The notes under the pieces are model-generated. The model was not told the origin of the DNA, made no database searches, and was given only the letters and a program-made list of their open reading frames with translations. Shown one piece after another: positions 1 through 5,382 of a stretch of DNA of 8,453 nucleotides. Location of the stretch: positions 1 to 8,453 of the forward strand of contig CAYZPY010000110.1 of assembly GCA_964480425.1 (NCBI GenBank). Reading direction: 5' to 3'. This DNA comes from CAYYMD01 sp964480425 (GTDB lineage Bacteria; Planctomycetota; Phycisphaerae; SM23-33). Made by a program: the position numbers and the translations under genes. Position 1 is the stretch's first letter; every line of letters starts with the position of its first letter.

Positions 1-72
1 CAGCCAAATTCTATCCAGTTGTCATTATTCGACTTATGATGGGACACTCGTGCGATTATCCGTAAAATTATT

Positions 73-102
73 TTGACACGATGTGCGGAATTTGTCTATA
101 AT
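73..102 (+). promoter_or_regulatory. Consensus sigma-70-type promoter of the small RNA gene
   Basis: The -35 box TTGACA (73-78) and the -10 box TATAAT (97-102) both match the housekeeping consensus 6 of 6, with an 18-bp spacer in an AT-rich stretch. The predicted start is near A109. No open reading frame follows; the transcript would reach a strong terminator about 110 nt later. Two perfect boxes at a permitted spacing, aligned with a terminator in the same direction, are unlikely by chance. A strong constitutive promoter is the simplest reading. Confidence 0.8.
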
Positions 103-108
103 AAAATT

Positions 109-219
109 ATTGTAACCTATCCTGGTCCGGATTCCTTTTCACACCAAGGTTTCCAGACCGCAAGGCAGGCCGACCTATAACCGGCCAAAAGATGCCTCCT
201 ACGGGAGGCATCTTTTTTT
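109..219 (+). ncRNA. Predicted structured small RNA, about 110 nt, family not recognised
   Basis: The transcript between the consensus promoter and the terminator has no plausible coding frame but folds into three successive hairpins. Hairpin 1 spans 124-159: GGTC/GACC (124-127 with 156-159), a C/A mismatch, GGA/TCC (129-131 with 152-154), a symmetric UU/UU internal loop, then CCTT/AAGG (134-137 with 146-149) closing an 8-nt loop UUCACACC. Hairpin 2 is GGCCG/CGGCC (168-172 with 182-186) with a 9-nt loop. Hairpin 3 is the terminator. It lacks the GGAA-loop and AGCAG features of SRP RNA domain IV and is too short for 6S RNA or tmRNA. It ends well before the convergent radical SAM gene, so it is not a leader for any + strand gene nearby. 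The role is unknown. The RNA call rests on promoter, fold and terminator together; the exact 5' end is inferred. Confidence 0.65.
187..219 (+). terminator. Intrinsic terminator with UACG tetraloop
   Basis: A perfect 9-bp stem GATGCCTCC (191-199) with GGAGGCATC (204-212) closes a TACG loop (200-203), so the RNA has a C(UACG)G cap of the very stable UNCG class. Seven T residues follow (213-219), and four A residues lie before the stem (187-190). On the + strand this is a canonical Rho-independent terminator. Read from the minus strand it gives the same stem followed by only four U, so it could also stop transcription of the convergent radical SAM gene, about 240 nt past that gene's stop codon, but less efficiently. 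Confidence 0.9.
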
Positions 220-287
220 AATTCGCGGCGAAAATGCGCGCGCAGGGGCGATGTTTCGTGTGAGGGTGAAAGGAGTGTCAGAAAATA

Positions 288-443
288 AATCCGAAATCAT
301 GAATCCGAAATTCTCTGCTTCCTCCCGCCTTCGTCCCGCCCGTCCATACGGCCTTACGGCCCGTAGGGAACCCGTCTGGGTACGGGCGGGACTTCGGCGT
401 GGCGTGCCGCTACCTTACTACTCTGCCCGTACGGGCTACGTAG
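288..443. repeat. Intergenic cluster of direct and palindromic repeats
   Basis: This non-coding stretch between the small RNA and the radical SAM gene holds a 10-bp direct repeat AATCCGAAAT (288-297 and 302-311), followed by dense GC-rich symmetry. An 11-bp perfect inverted repeat GTCCCGCCCGT (333-343) pairs with ACGGGCGGGAC (382-392). Inside its 38-nt loop are TACGG/CCGTA (347-351 with 361-365) and ACCC/GGGT (370-373 with 378-381). Downstream are the 12-bp palindrome GCCCGTACGGGC (425-436) and the overlapping palindrome CTACGTAG (436-443). The heptamer GCCCGTA or its complement recurs at 359, 381, 425 and 430. No T-tract follows the hairpins, so they are not classic terminators, although they could protect the 3' end of the radical SAM mRNA. 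A REP-like dispersed element is the best guess, not provable from one copy. Confidence 0.5.
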
Positions 444-458
444 CACGAGCTGCGGCTG

Positions 459-1748
459 TTATCGTCCGCAGCAGTTTTTGAATTTTTTGCCCGAGCCGCA
501 GGGGCATGGGTCGTTCCGCCCGGGCATGCGGCCGGCGGTGTCGACCAGGCCGGTCTTCGGTGTGGCGTCGTCGAATCGCCTCACGTGGCGCGAGGGGTCC
601 TTGGGCGGGGGCATCTCATCGCGGCGGATGTACTCGGCCATGCGGTACAGTTCCGGAAGCGCCTCGGCGAAGAACATCTTGTATCCCTGGCAGAAGTGGT
701 TGTACCTGTCCGGGTCCGTGCCGACGGGGCGGTGGTGCTTGGGACAGCCGGAGTTGCAAAACTGGAGATATTCGCAGTCGCGGCAGCGGGCGGGCAGTTC
801 GGTCTTCATCCTGGCGAATTCTTCCAGCAGGGGGTCGTTGACCAACTCCGCCAGAGGCCGCTCGGCGATGTTGCCGATTTTCCATTCCTTGAACACGAAG
901 TGGTCGCAGGCGTACAGGTCGCCGTTGAACTCCAGCACGTGTGCGTTTGCGCACCTTTGGGCGTAGCAGCAGGTGGAGGCGCTGCCGAAGACCATCTGGT
1001 GCAGCACGCTGTCTATGAACCGCTCGGAGACCTTGCCCACATCGCGCGTGGCCCACAGTTCGAACACGTCGAGCATGAACCTTCCGAACTGCTCTGCTGT
1101 GCAGGAGAAATCCGTGGGCGAATCGTCGTGCTTGCGCTCGAGTATGGGGATGAACTGAAGATACTGCACGCCTCGGTTGGCGAAGTATCGATAGATGTCT
1201 CCCGTGTGCGGGGCGTTGGCGCTGTTGAGAGTGACAAGAACGTTGTATTCCACGCCGTGCTTGCGGAGCAATTCAAGCCCAGCCCAGGCGCGGTGGAAGG
1301 TGGGCTTGCCGACGTGGTCCTTGCGGAAGGAATCATGCCACTGGGGCGGTCCGTCCAGCGATATTCCCACAAGGGCGTCGTTCTCGGCCAGCATTTCGCA
1401 CCATTCGTCGTCCAGGAGCGTGCCGTTGGTCTGGAAGGCGTTGGTGACGACCTGGTTCTGGTTTTTGTACTTTTTCTGTAGTTCGAACGCCTTGCGGAAG
1501 AAGTCCTTCCCCGCCAGCGTCGGCTCGCCGCCCTGCCAGCCGAACTCGCACCGCACCGGCTGGGCCTCGATATACTGCCGCGTGTAATCCTCAAGTAAAT
1601 CGTCGGACATCATGAAGTCCGATTGCCTTTTGACCTCGGGGTACAGATCACGGGGCTTGGAGGTGTAATAACAGTACCGGCAGTCGAGATTGCACACCCC
1701 GCAGACCGGCTTGGCCATGATGTTGAACGGATGAATTTTCATACTCAT
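459..1748 (-). CDS. Radical SAM anaerobic sulfatase-maturase-like protein (SPASM, SEC-C)
   Basis: This family oxidises an active-site Cys or Ser of sulfatases to C-alpha-formylglycine without oxygen, in the cytoplasm before export. The radical SAM cluster motif is C19-x3-C23-x2-C26 (CNLDCRYC). The family signatures GWQGGEPTL (70-78), QTNGTLLDDEW (106-116) and GISLDGP (128-134) follow. C260/C261, C266 and C281 plus C322, C325, C331 and C335 (within RCRDCEYL and FCNSGCPKH) fit the two auxiliary clusters of the SPASM region. CDHF (281-284) carries the Asp known as catalytic base in the characterised clostridial enzyme. A Pro-rich, charged linker leads to a SEC-C zinc motif at the extreme C-terminus (CPCGSG, then CC at 426-427). 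At 429 residues it is longer than the usual 370-410 because of that tail. ATG at 1748 is used, with a second ATG two codons later and no clear Shine-Dalgarno. It is transcribed alone and divergently from the nucleotidyltransferase; no sulfatase lies in the window, so the substrate is inferred from the family. Confidence 0.9.
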   Translation of the reverse strand: MSMKIHPFNIMAKPVCGVCNLDCRYCYYTSKPRDLYPEVKRQSDFMMSDDLLEDYTRQYIEAQPVRCEFGWQGGEPTLAGKDFFRKAFELQKKYKNQNQVVTNAFQTNGTLLDDEWCEMLAENDALVGISLDGPPQWHDSFRKDHVGKPTFHRAWAGLELLRKHGVEYNVLVTLNSANAPHTGDIYRYFANRGVQYLQFIPILERKHDDSPTDFSCTAEQFGRFMLDVFELWATRDVGKVSERFIDSVLHQMVFGSASTCCYAQRCANAHVLEFNGDLYACDHFVFKEWKIGNIAERPLAELVNDPLLEEFARMKTELPARCRDCEYLQFCNSGCPKHHRPVGTDPDRYNHFCQGYKMFFAEALPELYRMAEYIRRDEMPPPKDPSRHVRRFDDATPKTGLVDTAGRMPGRNDPCPCGSGKKFKNCCGR

Positions 1749-1761
1749 AGTAATCTTTACA

Positions 1762-1790
1762 TTGTAGAAAGCGAAAATTCACTTTATCAT
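1762..1790 (+). promoter_or_regulatory. Candidate promoter for the nucleotidyltransferase gene
   Basis: TTGTAG (1762-1767, 3 of 6 to consensus) and TATCAT (1785-1790, 5 of 6) are separated by 17 bp in the AT-rich part of the 108-bp divergent intergenic region. The start would fall near 1797, about 60 nt before the ATG at 1857. The call is weak because the -35 box is poor; position and spacing are the main support. Confidence 0.33.
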
Positions 1791-1808
1791 ACCGGCCGGA
1801 AATATCAA
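1781..1808 (-). promoter_or_regulatory. Candidate promoter for the radical SAM gene
   Basis: On the minus strand TTGATA (1808-1803, 5 of 6) and TAAAGT (1786-1781, 4 of 6) are 16 bp apart, which predicts a start near 1774 and a leader of about 26 nt. It overlaps the opposite-strand candidate promoter by its -10 region, so the two could not be occupied by polymerase together. This is prediction from sequence only. Confidence 0.3.
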
Positions 1809-1856
1809 ATCCCGTCGCGCCGCGCAGGTGGGACAACAGGTTAACGGAGAGTTCGA

Positions 1857-2681
1857 ATGAGTGCGGATACCGACAAGGCGGTGATACTGGCGCGTGGATT
1901 GGGCACACGGATGCAGAAGCCCGACGACGCCGCGGATTTGAGCGGCGAGCAGGCGGCGGTCGCCAAAACGGGCATAAAGGCGATGATGCCCGTGGGTGCC
2001 GGAAGATGCTTTCTTGATTACGTGCTGTCCGGGTTGGCCGATGCGGGATACCGGCGGATATGCCTGGTGCTTGGGCCGGAACACGACGAGGCGCGGAATT
2101 ATTTCGGCTCGCTGGAGACCAATCGAATATCCATTGAGTTTGCCGTTCAGGACGAGCCGCTGGGCACCGCCGACGCCGTGCTGGCGGCAGAGCGGTTCGC
2201 CGGCGACGATTACTTCCTGGTAGTCAATTCGGATAATTATTATCCCATCGAGGCGCTTTCGGCGCTTCGCGAGCTTCCGGCCGAGGGTCTGGCCGTGTTC
2301 GAACGCGACAGTATGACGGCCTCGTCGAACATCTCCGAGGAGCGAATCACGAAATTTGCAGTGGTGCAGGCGGATTCCAACGGCGACATGATCCGGATAA
2401 TCGAAAAACCGGACCCCGATACGATAAAATCCCTCCCCCAGCCGGTCTGCGTGAGCATGAACTGCTGGCGGTTCGGTCGTGCGATTTTCGACGCCTGCCG
2501 GACCGTGGAGCCCTCACCGCGCGGCGAACTGGAGGTGACCGACGCCGTCCAGTACGCCATAGACGCCCTGGGGCGGAAGTTCCGTGTGCTTGCCTTCGAG
2601 GCGGCGGTGCTGGACATGTCTTCCCGTGCGGACGTATCCGTCGTGGCCAGGCAGCTGAGAGACGTGGAAGTGAACCTGTAG
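1857..2681 (+). CDS. Sugar-type NTP_transferase nucleotidyltransferase, substrate unknown
   Basis: This is a GT-A/Rossmann-like nucleotidyltransferase of the glucose-1-phosphate uridylyl/thymidylyltransferase superfamily, which joins an NTP and a sugar phosphate and releases pyrophosphate. The nucleotide loop is LARGLGTRM (11-19), the downstream Lys is K41 in KAMMPVG, the base-recognition stretch is EPLGTADA (100-107) and the metal-binding Asp is D126 in VVNSDN. A later EKPD and a C-terminal SPRGELEVTDAV segment resemble the sugar-binding half. There are about 23 residues between the GxGTR arginine and the Lys, against roughly 10 in GalU or RmlA, so it belongs to a divergent subgroup whose substrate I cannot name. 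There is no transmembrane or acyltransferase extension. GGAG (1846-1849) lies 7 nt before the ATG and fixes the start. A 117-bp gap to pheA argues for a separate transcript or an internal promoter. Confidence 0.8.
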   Translation: MSADTDKAVILARGLGTRMQKPDDAADLSGEQAAVAKTGIKAMMPVGAGRCFLDYVLSGLADAGYRRICLVLGPEHDEARNYFGSLETNRISIEFAVQDEPLGTADAVLAAERFAGDDYFLVVNSDNYYPIEALSALRELPAEGLAVFERDSMTASSNISEERITKFAVVQADSNGDMIRIIEKPDPDTIKSLPQPVCVSMNCWRFGRAIFDACRTVEPSPRGELEVTDAVQYAIDALGRKFRVLAFEAAVLDMSSRADVSVVARQLRDVEVNL

Positions 2682-2713
2682 AGTCGCCGGGGGCCTGGTC
2701 GAGGCAAAAGTGC

Positions 2714-2742
2714 TTGACCGGCGAGTGATAAAGCGGTTACAT
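2714..2742 (+). promoter_or_regulatory. Candidate promoter upstream of pheA
   Basis: TTGACC (2714-2719, 5 of 6) is followed after 17 bp by TTACAT (2737-2742, 3 of 6); with an 18-bp spacer the alternative is TACATA. The predicted leader is about 50 nt. The -35 box lies on the 3' arm of a hairpin (GGTCGAG 2697-2703 with CTTGACC 2713-2719). The 117-bp gap is the largest within the + strand gene run, which makes an internal promoter plausible, but the -10 match is poor. Confidence 0.3.
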
Positions 2743-2798
2743 AAACAGTTCGCCTTTTCAGCGATAACTCTTTTAGCGCGTGGGGATTTTGCAAAGAC

Positions 2799-3896
2799 AT
2801 GGCAAAGGAACAGGACAAACAGCCGAAAGACCTTTCCGCACTACGGCGGAAGATAGACGAACTGGACGAAAAAATCGTCGAGTTGCTCAACAGGCGCGCC
2901 GAGGTGGTGGTGGAGGTGGGCAAGGCCAAGCAGGAAGACGGCTCGCCCATCTACGCCCCGGACAGGGAAAAGCAGGTGCTGGTCAAGGTTTCCCGGATGA
3001 ACCAGGGTCCGCTTCCCCCGGCGACCCTGCGGGCGATATACCGCGAGTTGATGAGCGGCTCGTTCGCCCTGGAAAGGCCCCTGCGGATAGGTTACCTCGG
3101 GCCTGAGGGCAGTTTTTCGCATCTCGGCGCGATGCGGAAGTTCGGCGCGTCGGTGGAGTATGCCCCGATGGCCGACATACGCGCCATATTTCACGAGGTG
3201 GCGCGTGGTCACTGCGACCTGGGGCTTGTGCCCATAGAAAACACCGTCGGCGGGGGCGTCGTCGATACGCTCGACGCCTTTATCGGCGCCAGCGTTTACA
3301 TTTGCGCCGAGGTCATCGTCGAGGTTCACCACAACCTCCTTGCCAACTGCCCGCCGGAGAAGATAACGGCAGTGGCCTCCAAGCCGGAAGTGTTTGCACA
3401 GTGCCGTAACTGGCTCTCGGGCGGATTCAAGCACGTGGAGGTCATTCCCACCGCCAGCACCTCCAGGGCGGCCGAGATGGCCGCAGCAACCGAGGGCCTG
3501 GGCGCCATCGGCTCGGAACTGGCGGCGGAACTTTACGGGCTGAAGGTGGTCTTCGAGCGGATAGAGGACGACCCGAATAACCTGACGCGATTTTTCGTAA
3601 TATCGACCCAGCCGGCCCAGAAAACCGGCGACGACAAGACCGCGCTTATGTTCACAACAGCGCACCGCGCTGGGGCGCTGGTCGAGGTGTTGAACGTGCT
3701 GGCCAAGCACGGAATAAACCTTACCAACATAGACACGCGCCCCTCGAAGCGCCGCGCGTGGGAGTATTACTTCTTCGTGGACGCCGAGGGTCATTACCAG
3801 GACGAGAATTTCATACGGGCGCTGGACGAGGCGGGCAAGCACTGCGGCGACCTGCACGTGCTGGGCAGTTTCCCGCGGGCGACCGAGACGGTATAA
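2799..3896 (+). CDS. pheA: Bifunctional chorismate mutase / prephenate dehydratase
   Basis: The enzyme converts chorismate to prephenate and then to phenylpyruvate, the committed route to phenylalanine, in the cytoplasm. Residues 12-95 form an AroQ helical chorismate mutase: R16, R33 and K44 align with the E. coli catalytic R11, R28 and K39. The prephenate dehydratase domain (about 96-275) opens with GYLGPEGSFSH, contains ENTVGGGV and has the essential T263-R264-F265. The ACT regulatory domain (about 283-355) keeps the G292-A293-L294 motif; the ESRP phenylalanine-site motif of E. coli reads D312-T-R-P315 here. The length of 365 residues is normal for this fusion. The ribosome binding site is weak (GGGGA about 14 nt upstream, AAAG closer), but ATG 2799 starts just ahead of the first helix. 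Feedback inhibition by phenylalanine is likely from the ACT domain. tpiA follows after 67 bp. Confidence 0.96.
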   Translation: MAKEQDKQPKDLSALRRKIDELDEKIVELLNRRAEVVVEVGKAKQEDGSPIYAPDREKQVLVKVSRMNQGPLPPATLRAIYRELMSGSFALERPLRIGYLGPEGSFSHLGAMRKFGASVEYAPMADIRAIFHEVARGHCDLGLVPIENTVGGGVVDTLDAFIGASVYICAEVIVEVHHNLLANCPPEKITAVASKPEVFAQCRNWLSGGFKHVEVIPTASTSRAAEMAAATEGLGAIGSELAAELYGLKVVFERIEDDPNNLTRFFVISTQPAQKTGDDKTALMFTTAHRAGALVEVLNVLAKHGINLTNIDTRPSKRRAWEYYFFVDAEGHYQDENFIRALDEAGKHCGDLHVLGSFPRATETV

Positions 3897-3963
3897 GACC
3901 GCGGAAAATAAGCTCATTCGAAACACGGACGACAGTATGAATACTTAAACAGAAGGAGAAACG

Positions 3964-4740
3964 ATGACGAGGAAACTTTTTGTAGCAGGCAACTGGAAGA
4001 TGAACACCGACACCGCCGGCGCGCGAGAACTGGCGCAGGGACTCGTAGAGAAAATCGGCTCGGTCGAGAAGGTGGACCTTGCGGTGTGCCCGCCGTTTGT
4101 GTACCTGGCGCCGGTGGGCGAGGCGCTTTCGGGAAGCAACATCGACCTGGGCGCCCAGAACGTCTTTTACGAGGACAACGGCGCGTTCACCGGGGAGATA
4201 TCGGCCTCGATGCTCAAGGACATCGGATGCCGCTACGCGATAATAGGACACAGTGAGCGCCGCCACGTCATCGGGGAGACCGACGAGGTGATAAACCGCA
4301 AGATACTCAAGGCCCTGTCCGACGGGCTTGAAGTGATATTCTGCGTTGGCGAACTGCTGGAGCAGCGCAAGAGCGGTGAGACGCTTGATGTGGTCCGCAG
4401 GCAGGTCGAGGTCGGTGCCGAAAGCGTCGACGCCGAGCAGGCCAAACGGATAACCATCGCCTACGAGCCGGTGTGGGCTATCGGCACCGGAGAGACCGCC
4501 ACGCCGGACCAGGCGCAGGAGGTCCACTCGATGATACGCAAGATGGTCAGTGAAAAATACGACGATGCCCTTGCCCGACAGATGTGGATACAATATGGTG
4601 GATCGGTCAAGCCGGCCAACGCGGCGGAACTGCTGGCACAGGACGATATCGACGGAGCACTGGTCGGCGGGGCGTCGCTCAAGGTCGACGACTTCGCCCA
4701 AATAGTGCATGCCGGCGTGGAGACCGATAAGGACTCCTGA
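3964..4740 (+). CDS. tpiA: Triosephosphate isomerase
   Basis: It interconverts dihydroxyacetone phosphate and glyceraldehyde 3-phosphate in glycolysis and gluconeogenesis as a cytoplasmic TIM-barrel dimer. All catalytic landmarks are present: AGNWKMN with K12, IIGHSERR with the electrophile H96, YEPVWAIGTG with the catalytic base E168 at the hinge of loop 6, and the phosphate-binding YGGSV and GALVGGASL near the C-terminus. The length of 258 residues is standard. The start is fixed by a strong Shine-Dalgarno AAGGAG (3953-3958) ending 5 nt before the ATG. secG follows after 43 bp, so it probably shares a transcript with the downstream block. Ten of its seventeen Ile codons are ATA. Confidence 0.98.
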   Translation: MTRKLFVAGNWKMNTDTAGARELAQGLVEKIGSVEKVDLAVCPPFVYLAPVGEALSGSNIDLGAQNVFYEDNGAFTGEISASMLKDIGCRYAIIGHSERRHVIGETDEVINRKILKALSDGLEVIFCVGELLEQRKSGETLDVVRRQVEVGAESVDAEQAKRITIAYEPVWAIGTGETATPDQAQEVHSMIRKMVSEKYDDALARQMWIQYGGSVKPANAAELLAQDDIDGALVGGASLKVDDFAQIVHAGVETDKDS

Positions 4741-4783
4741 GCGGCCGGATTACCCCGAATAACTGATGAGGTGTTAAAGCGAC

Positions 4784-5359
4784 ATGGACGTATTTTTACT
4801 TACGCTGTTTGTGATAGTCTGCATGCTGCTGGTGATAGTGGTTCTTCTCCAGAAAGGCCGGGGCGGGGGTCTCAGTGCGGCCTTTGGAGGCCTGGGCAGC
4901 AGCGCGTTTGGCACCCGCGTGGGCGACGTCTTTACGTGGGTGACGATAGTGTTGACCGTATTATTCCTGTCCCTGGCGGTGATTACCGCCCTGGTGGTGC
5001 GCCCGCCCCTTCAGCAGGTCAAGGAGCCGTCGTTCACGCCGCCGCCGGGACGATACGACCAGGCACAACAGGTGAGCATACGCTGCGAAACCAAAGACAG
5101 CGAGATATACTACACGCTTGACGGAAGCGACCCGACCCCCATGAAGGAACTGCGTTACCGCGATCAGGTTACGGTGGAACCCGGTTCTACGCTCAAGGCC
5201 AGGGCGTACAAGGAAGGATACAAGGAAAGCGAAGTGGTCGCGGGCTATTACGGGCCCGGGAAAGCCCCCGCCACCGAACCGGCGACCCGCCCGGGTGTGA
5301 ATGACTCCGCCGATGCGAACGAACCGGCGACCCGCCCGGATGAAAACGGCTTTCAATAG
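4784..5359 (+). CDS. secG: Preprotein translocase SecG with C-terminal CHB_HEX_C-like domain
   Basis: SecG is the small membrane subunit of the SecYEG channel that helps SecA-driven protein export. Residues 1-75 are a complete SecG: a transmembrane helix (3-22), the conserved cytoplasmic loop LLQKGRGGGLSAAFGG ending FGTR (21-45), and a second helix (about 50-72). Bacterial SecG usually stops there at about 75-110 residues. Here residues 82-156 continue into a beta-sandwich-like segment matching the chitobiase/hexosaminidase C-terminal family: PSFTPPPGRY, IYYTLDGSDPT (108-118), STLKARAYKEGY and an ending YY. A low-complexity Pro/Thr/Asn tail (157-191) contains EPATRP twice. In E. coli SecG both ends face the periplasm, so the extra domain should lie outside the membrane. 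GAGGTG (4768-4773) lies 10 nt before the ATG. The SecG identification is firm; the function of the added domain is unknown. Confidence 0.9.
   Translation: MDVFLLTLFVIVCMLLVIVVLLQKGRGGGLSAAFGGLGSSAFGTRVGDVFTWVTIVLTVLFLSLAVITALVVRPPLQQVKEPSFTPPPGRYDQAQQVSIRCETKDSEIYYTLDGSDPTPMKELRYRDQVTVEPGSTLKARAYKEGYKESEVVAGYYGPGKAPATEPATRPGVNDSADANEPATRPDENGFQ
5275..5339 (+). repeat. 20-bp direct repeat with 45-bp period in the secG tail
   Basis: An exact 20-bp unit at 5275-5294 recurs at 5320-5339. The 45-bp offset is 15 codons, so both copies are in frame and encode EPATRP. The intervening stretch encodes an acidic, Asn/Ser/Ala-rich spacer. It looks like a recent in-frame duplication within a disordered tail. 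Confidence 0.85.
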
Positions 5360-5382
5360 CGCTCGACATGCCTGAGAAAACA

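Noticed and set aside
109..219. The small RNA as SRP (4.5S/scRNA) RNA.
   Set aside because: The domain IV apical GGAA loop and the adjoining AGCAG asymmetric loop are absent; hairpin 1 has a different loop, UUCACACC.
251..481. A 76-residue + strand reading frame across the palindrome region.
   Set aside because: It runs into the 3' end of the well-supported radical SAM gene on the other strand, is Arg-rich as expected from GC-rich repeats, and matches no family I recognise.
585..1481. A long (298-residue) + strand reading frame antisense to the radical SAM gene.
   Set aside because: The minus-strand protein carries all expected motifs; long antisense frames are common in GC-rich coding DNA and this one has no recognisable domain.
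2684..2724. Hairpin after the nucleotidyltransferase gene (GGTCGAG with CTTGACC, plus outer TCGCCGG/CCGGCGA) as a terminator.
   Set aside because: No T-tract follows; the sequence continues GGCGAGTGATAAAG. It may be structure or part of a promoter, but not an intrinsic terminator.
2841..3926. A 361-residue minus-strand frame antisense to pheA.
   Set aside because: pheA is unambiguous on the + strand; the antisense product is His/Arg/Val-rich with no domain, a typical GC shadow.
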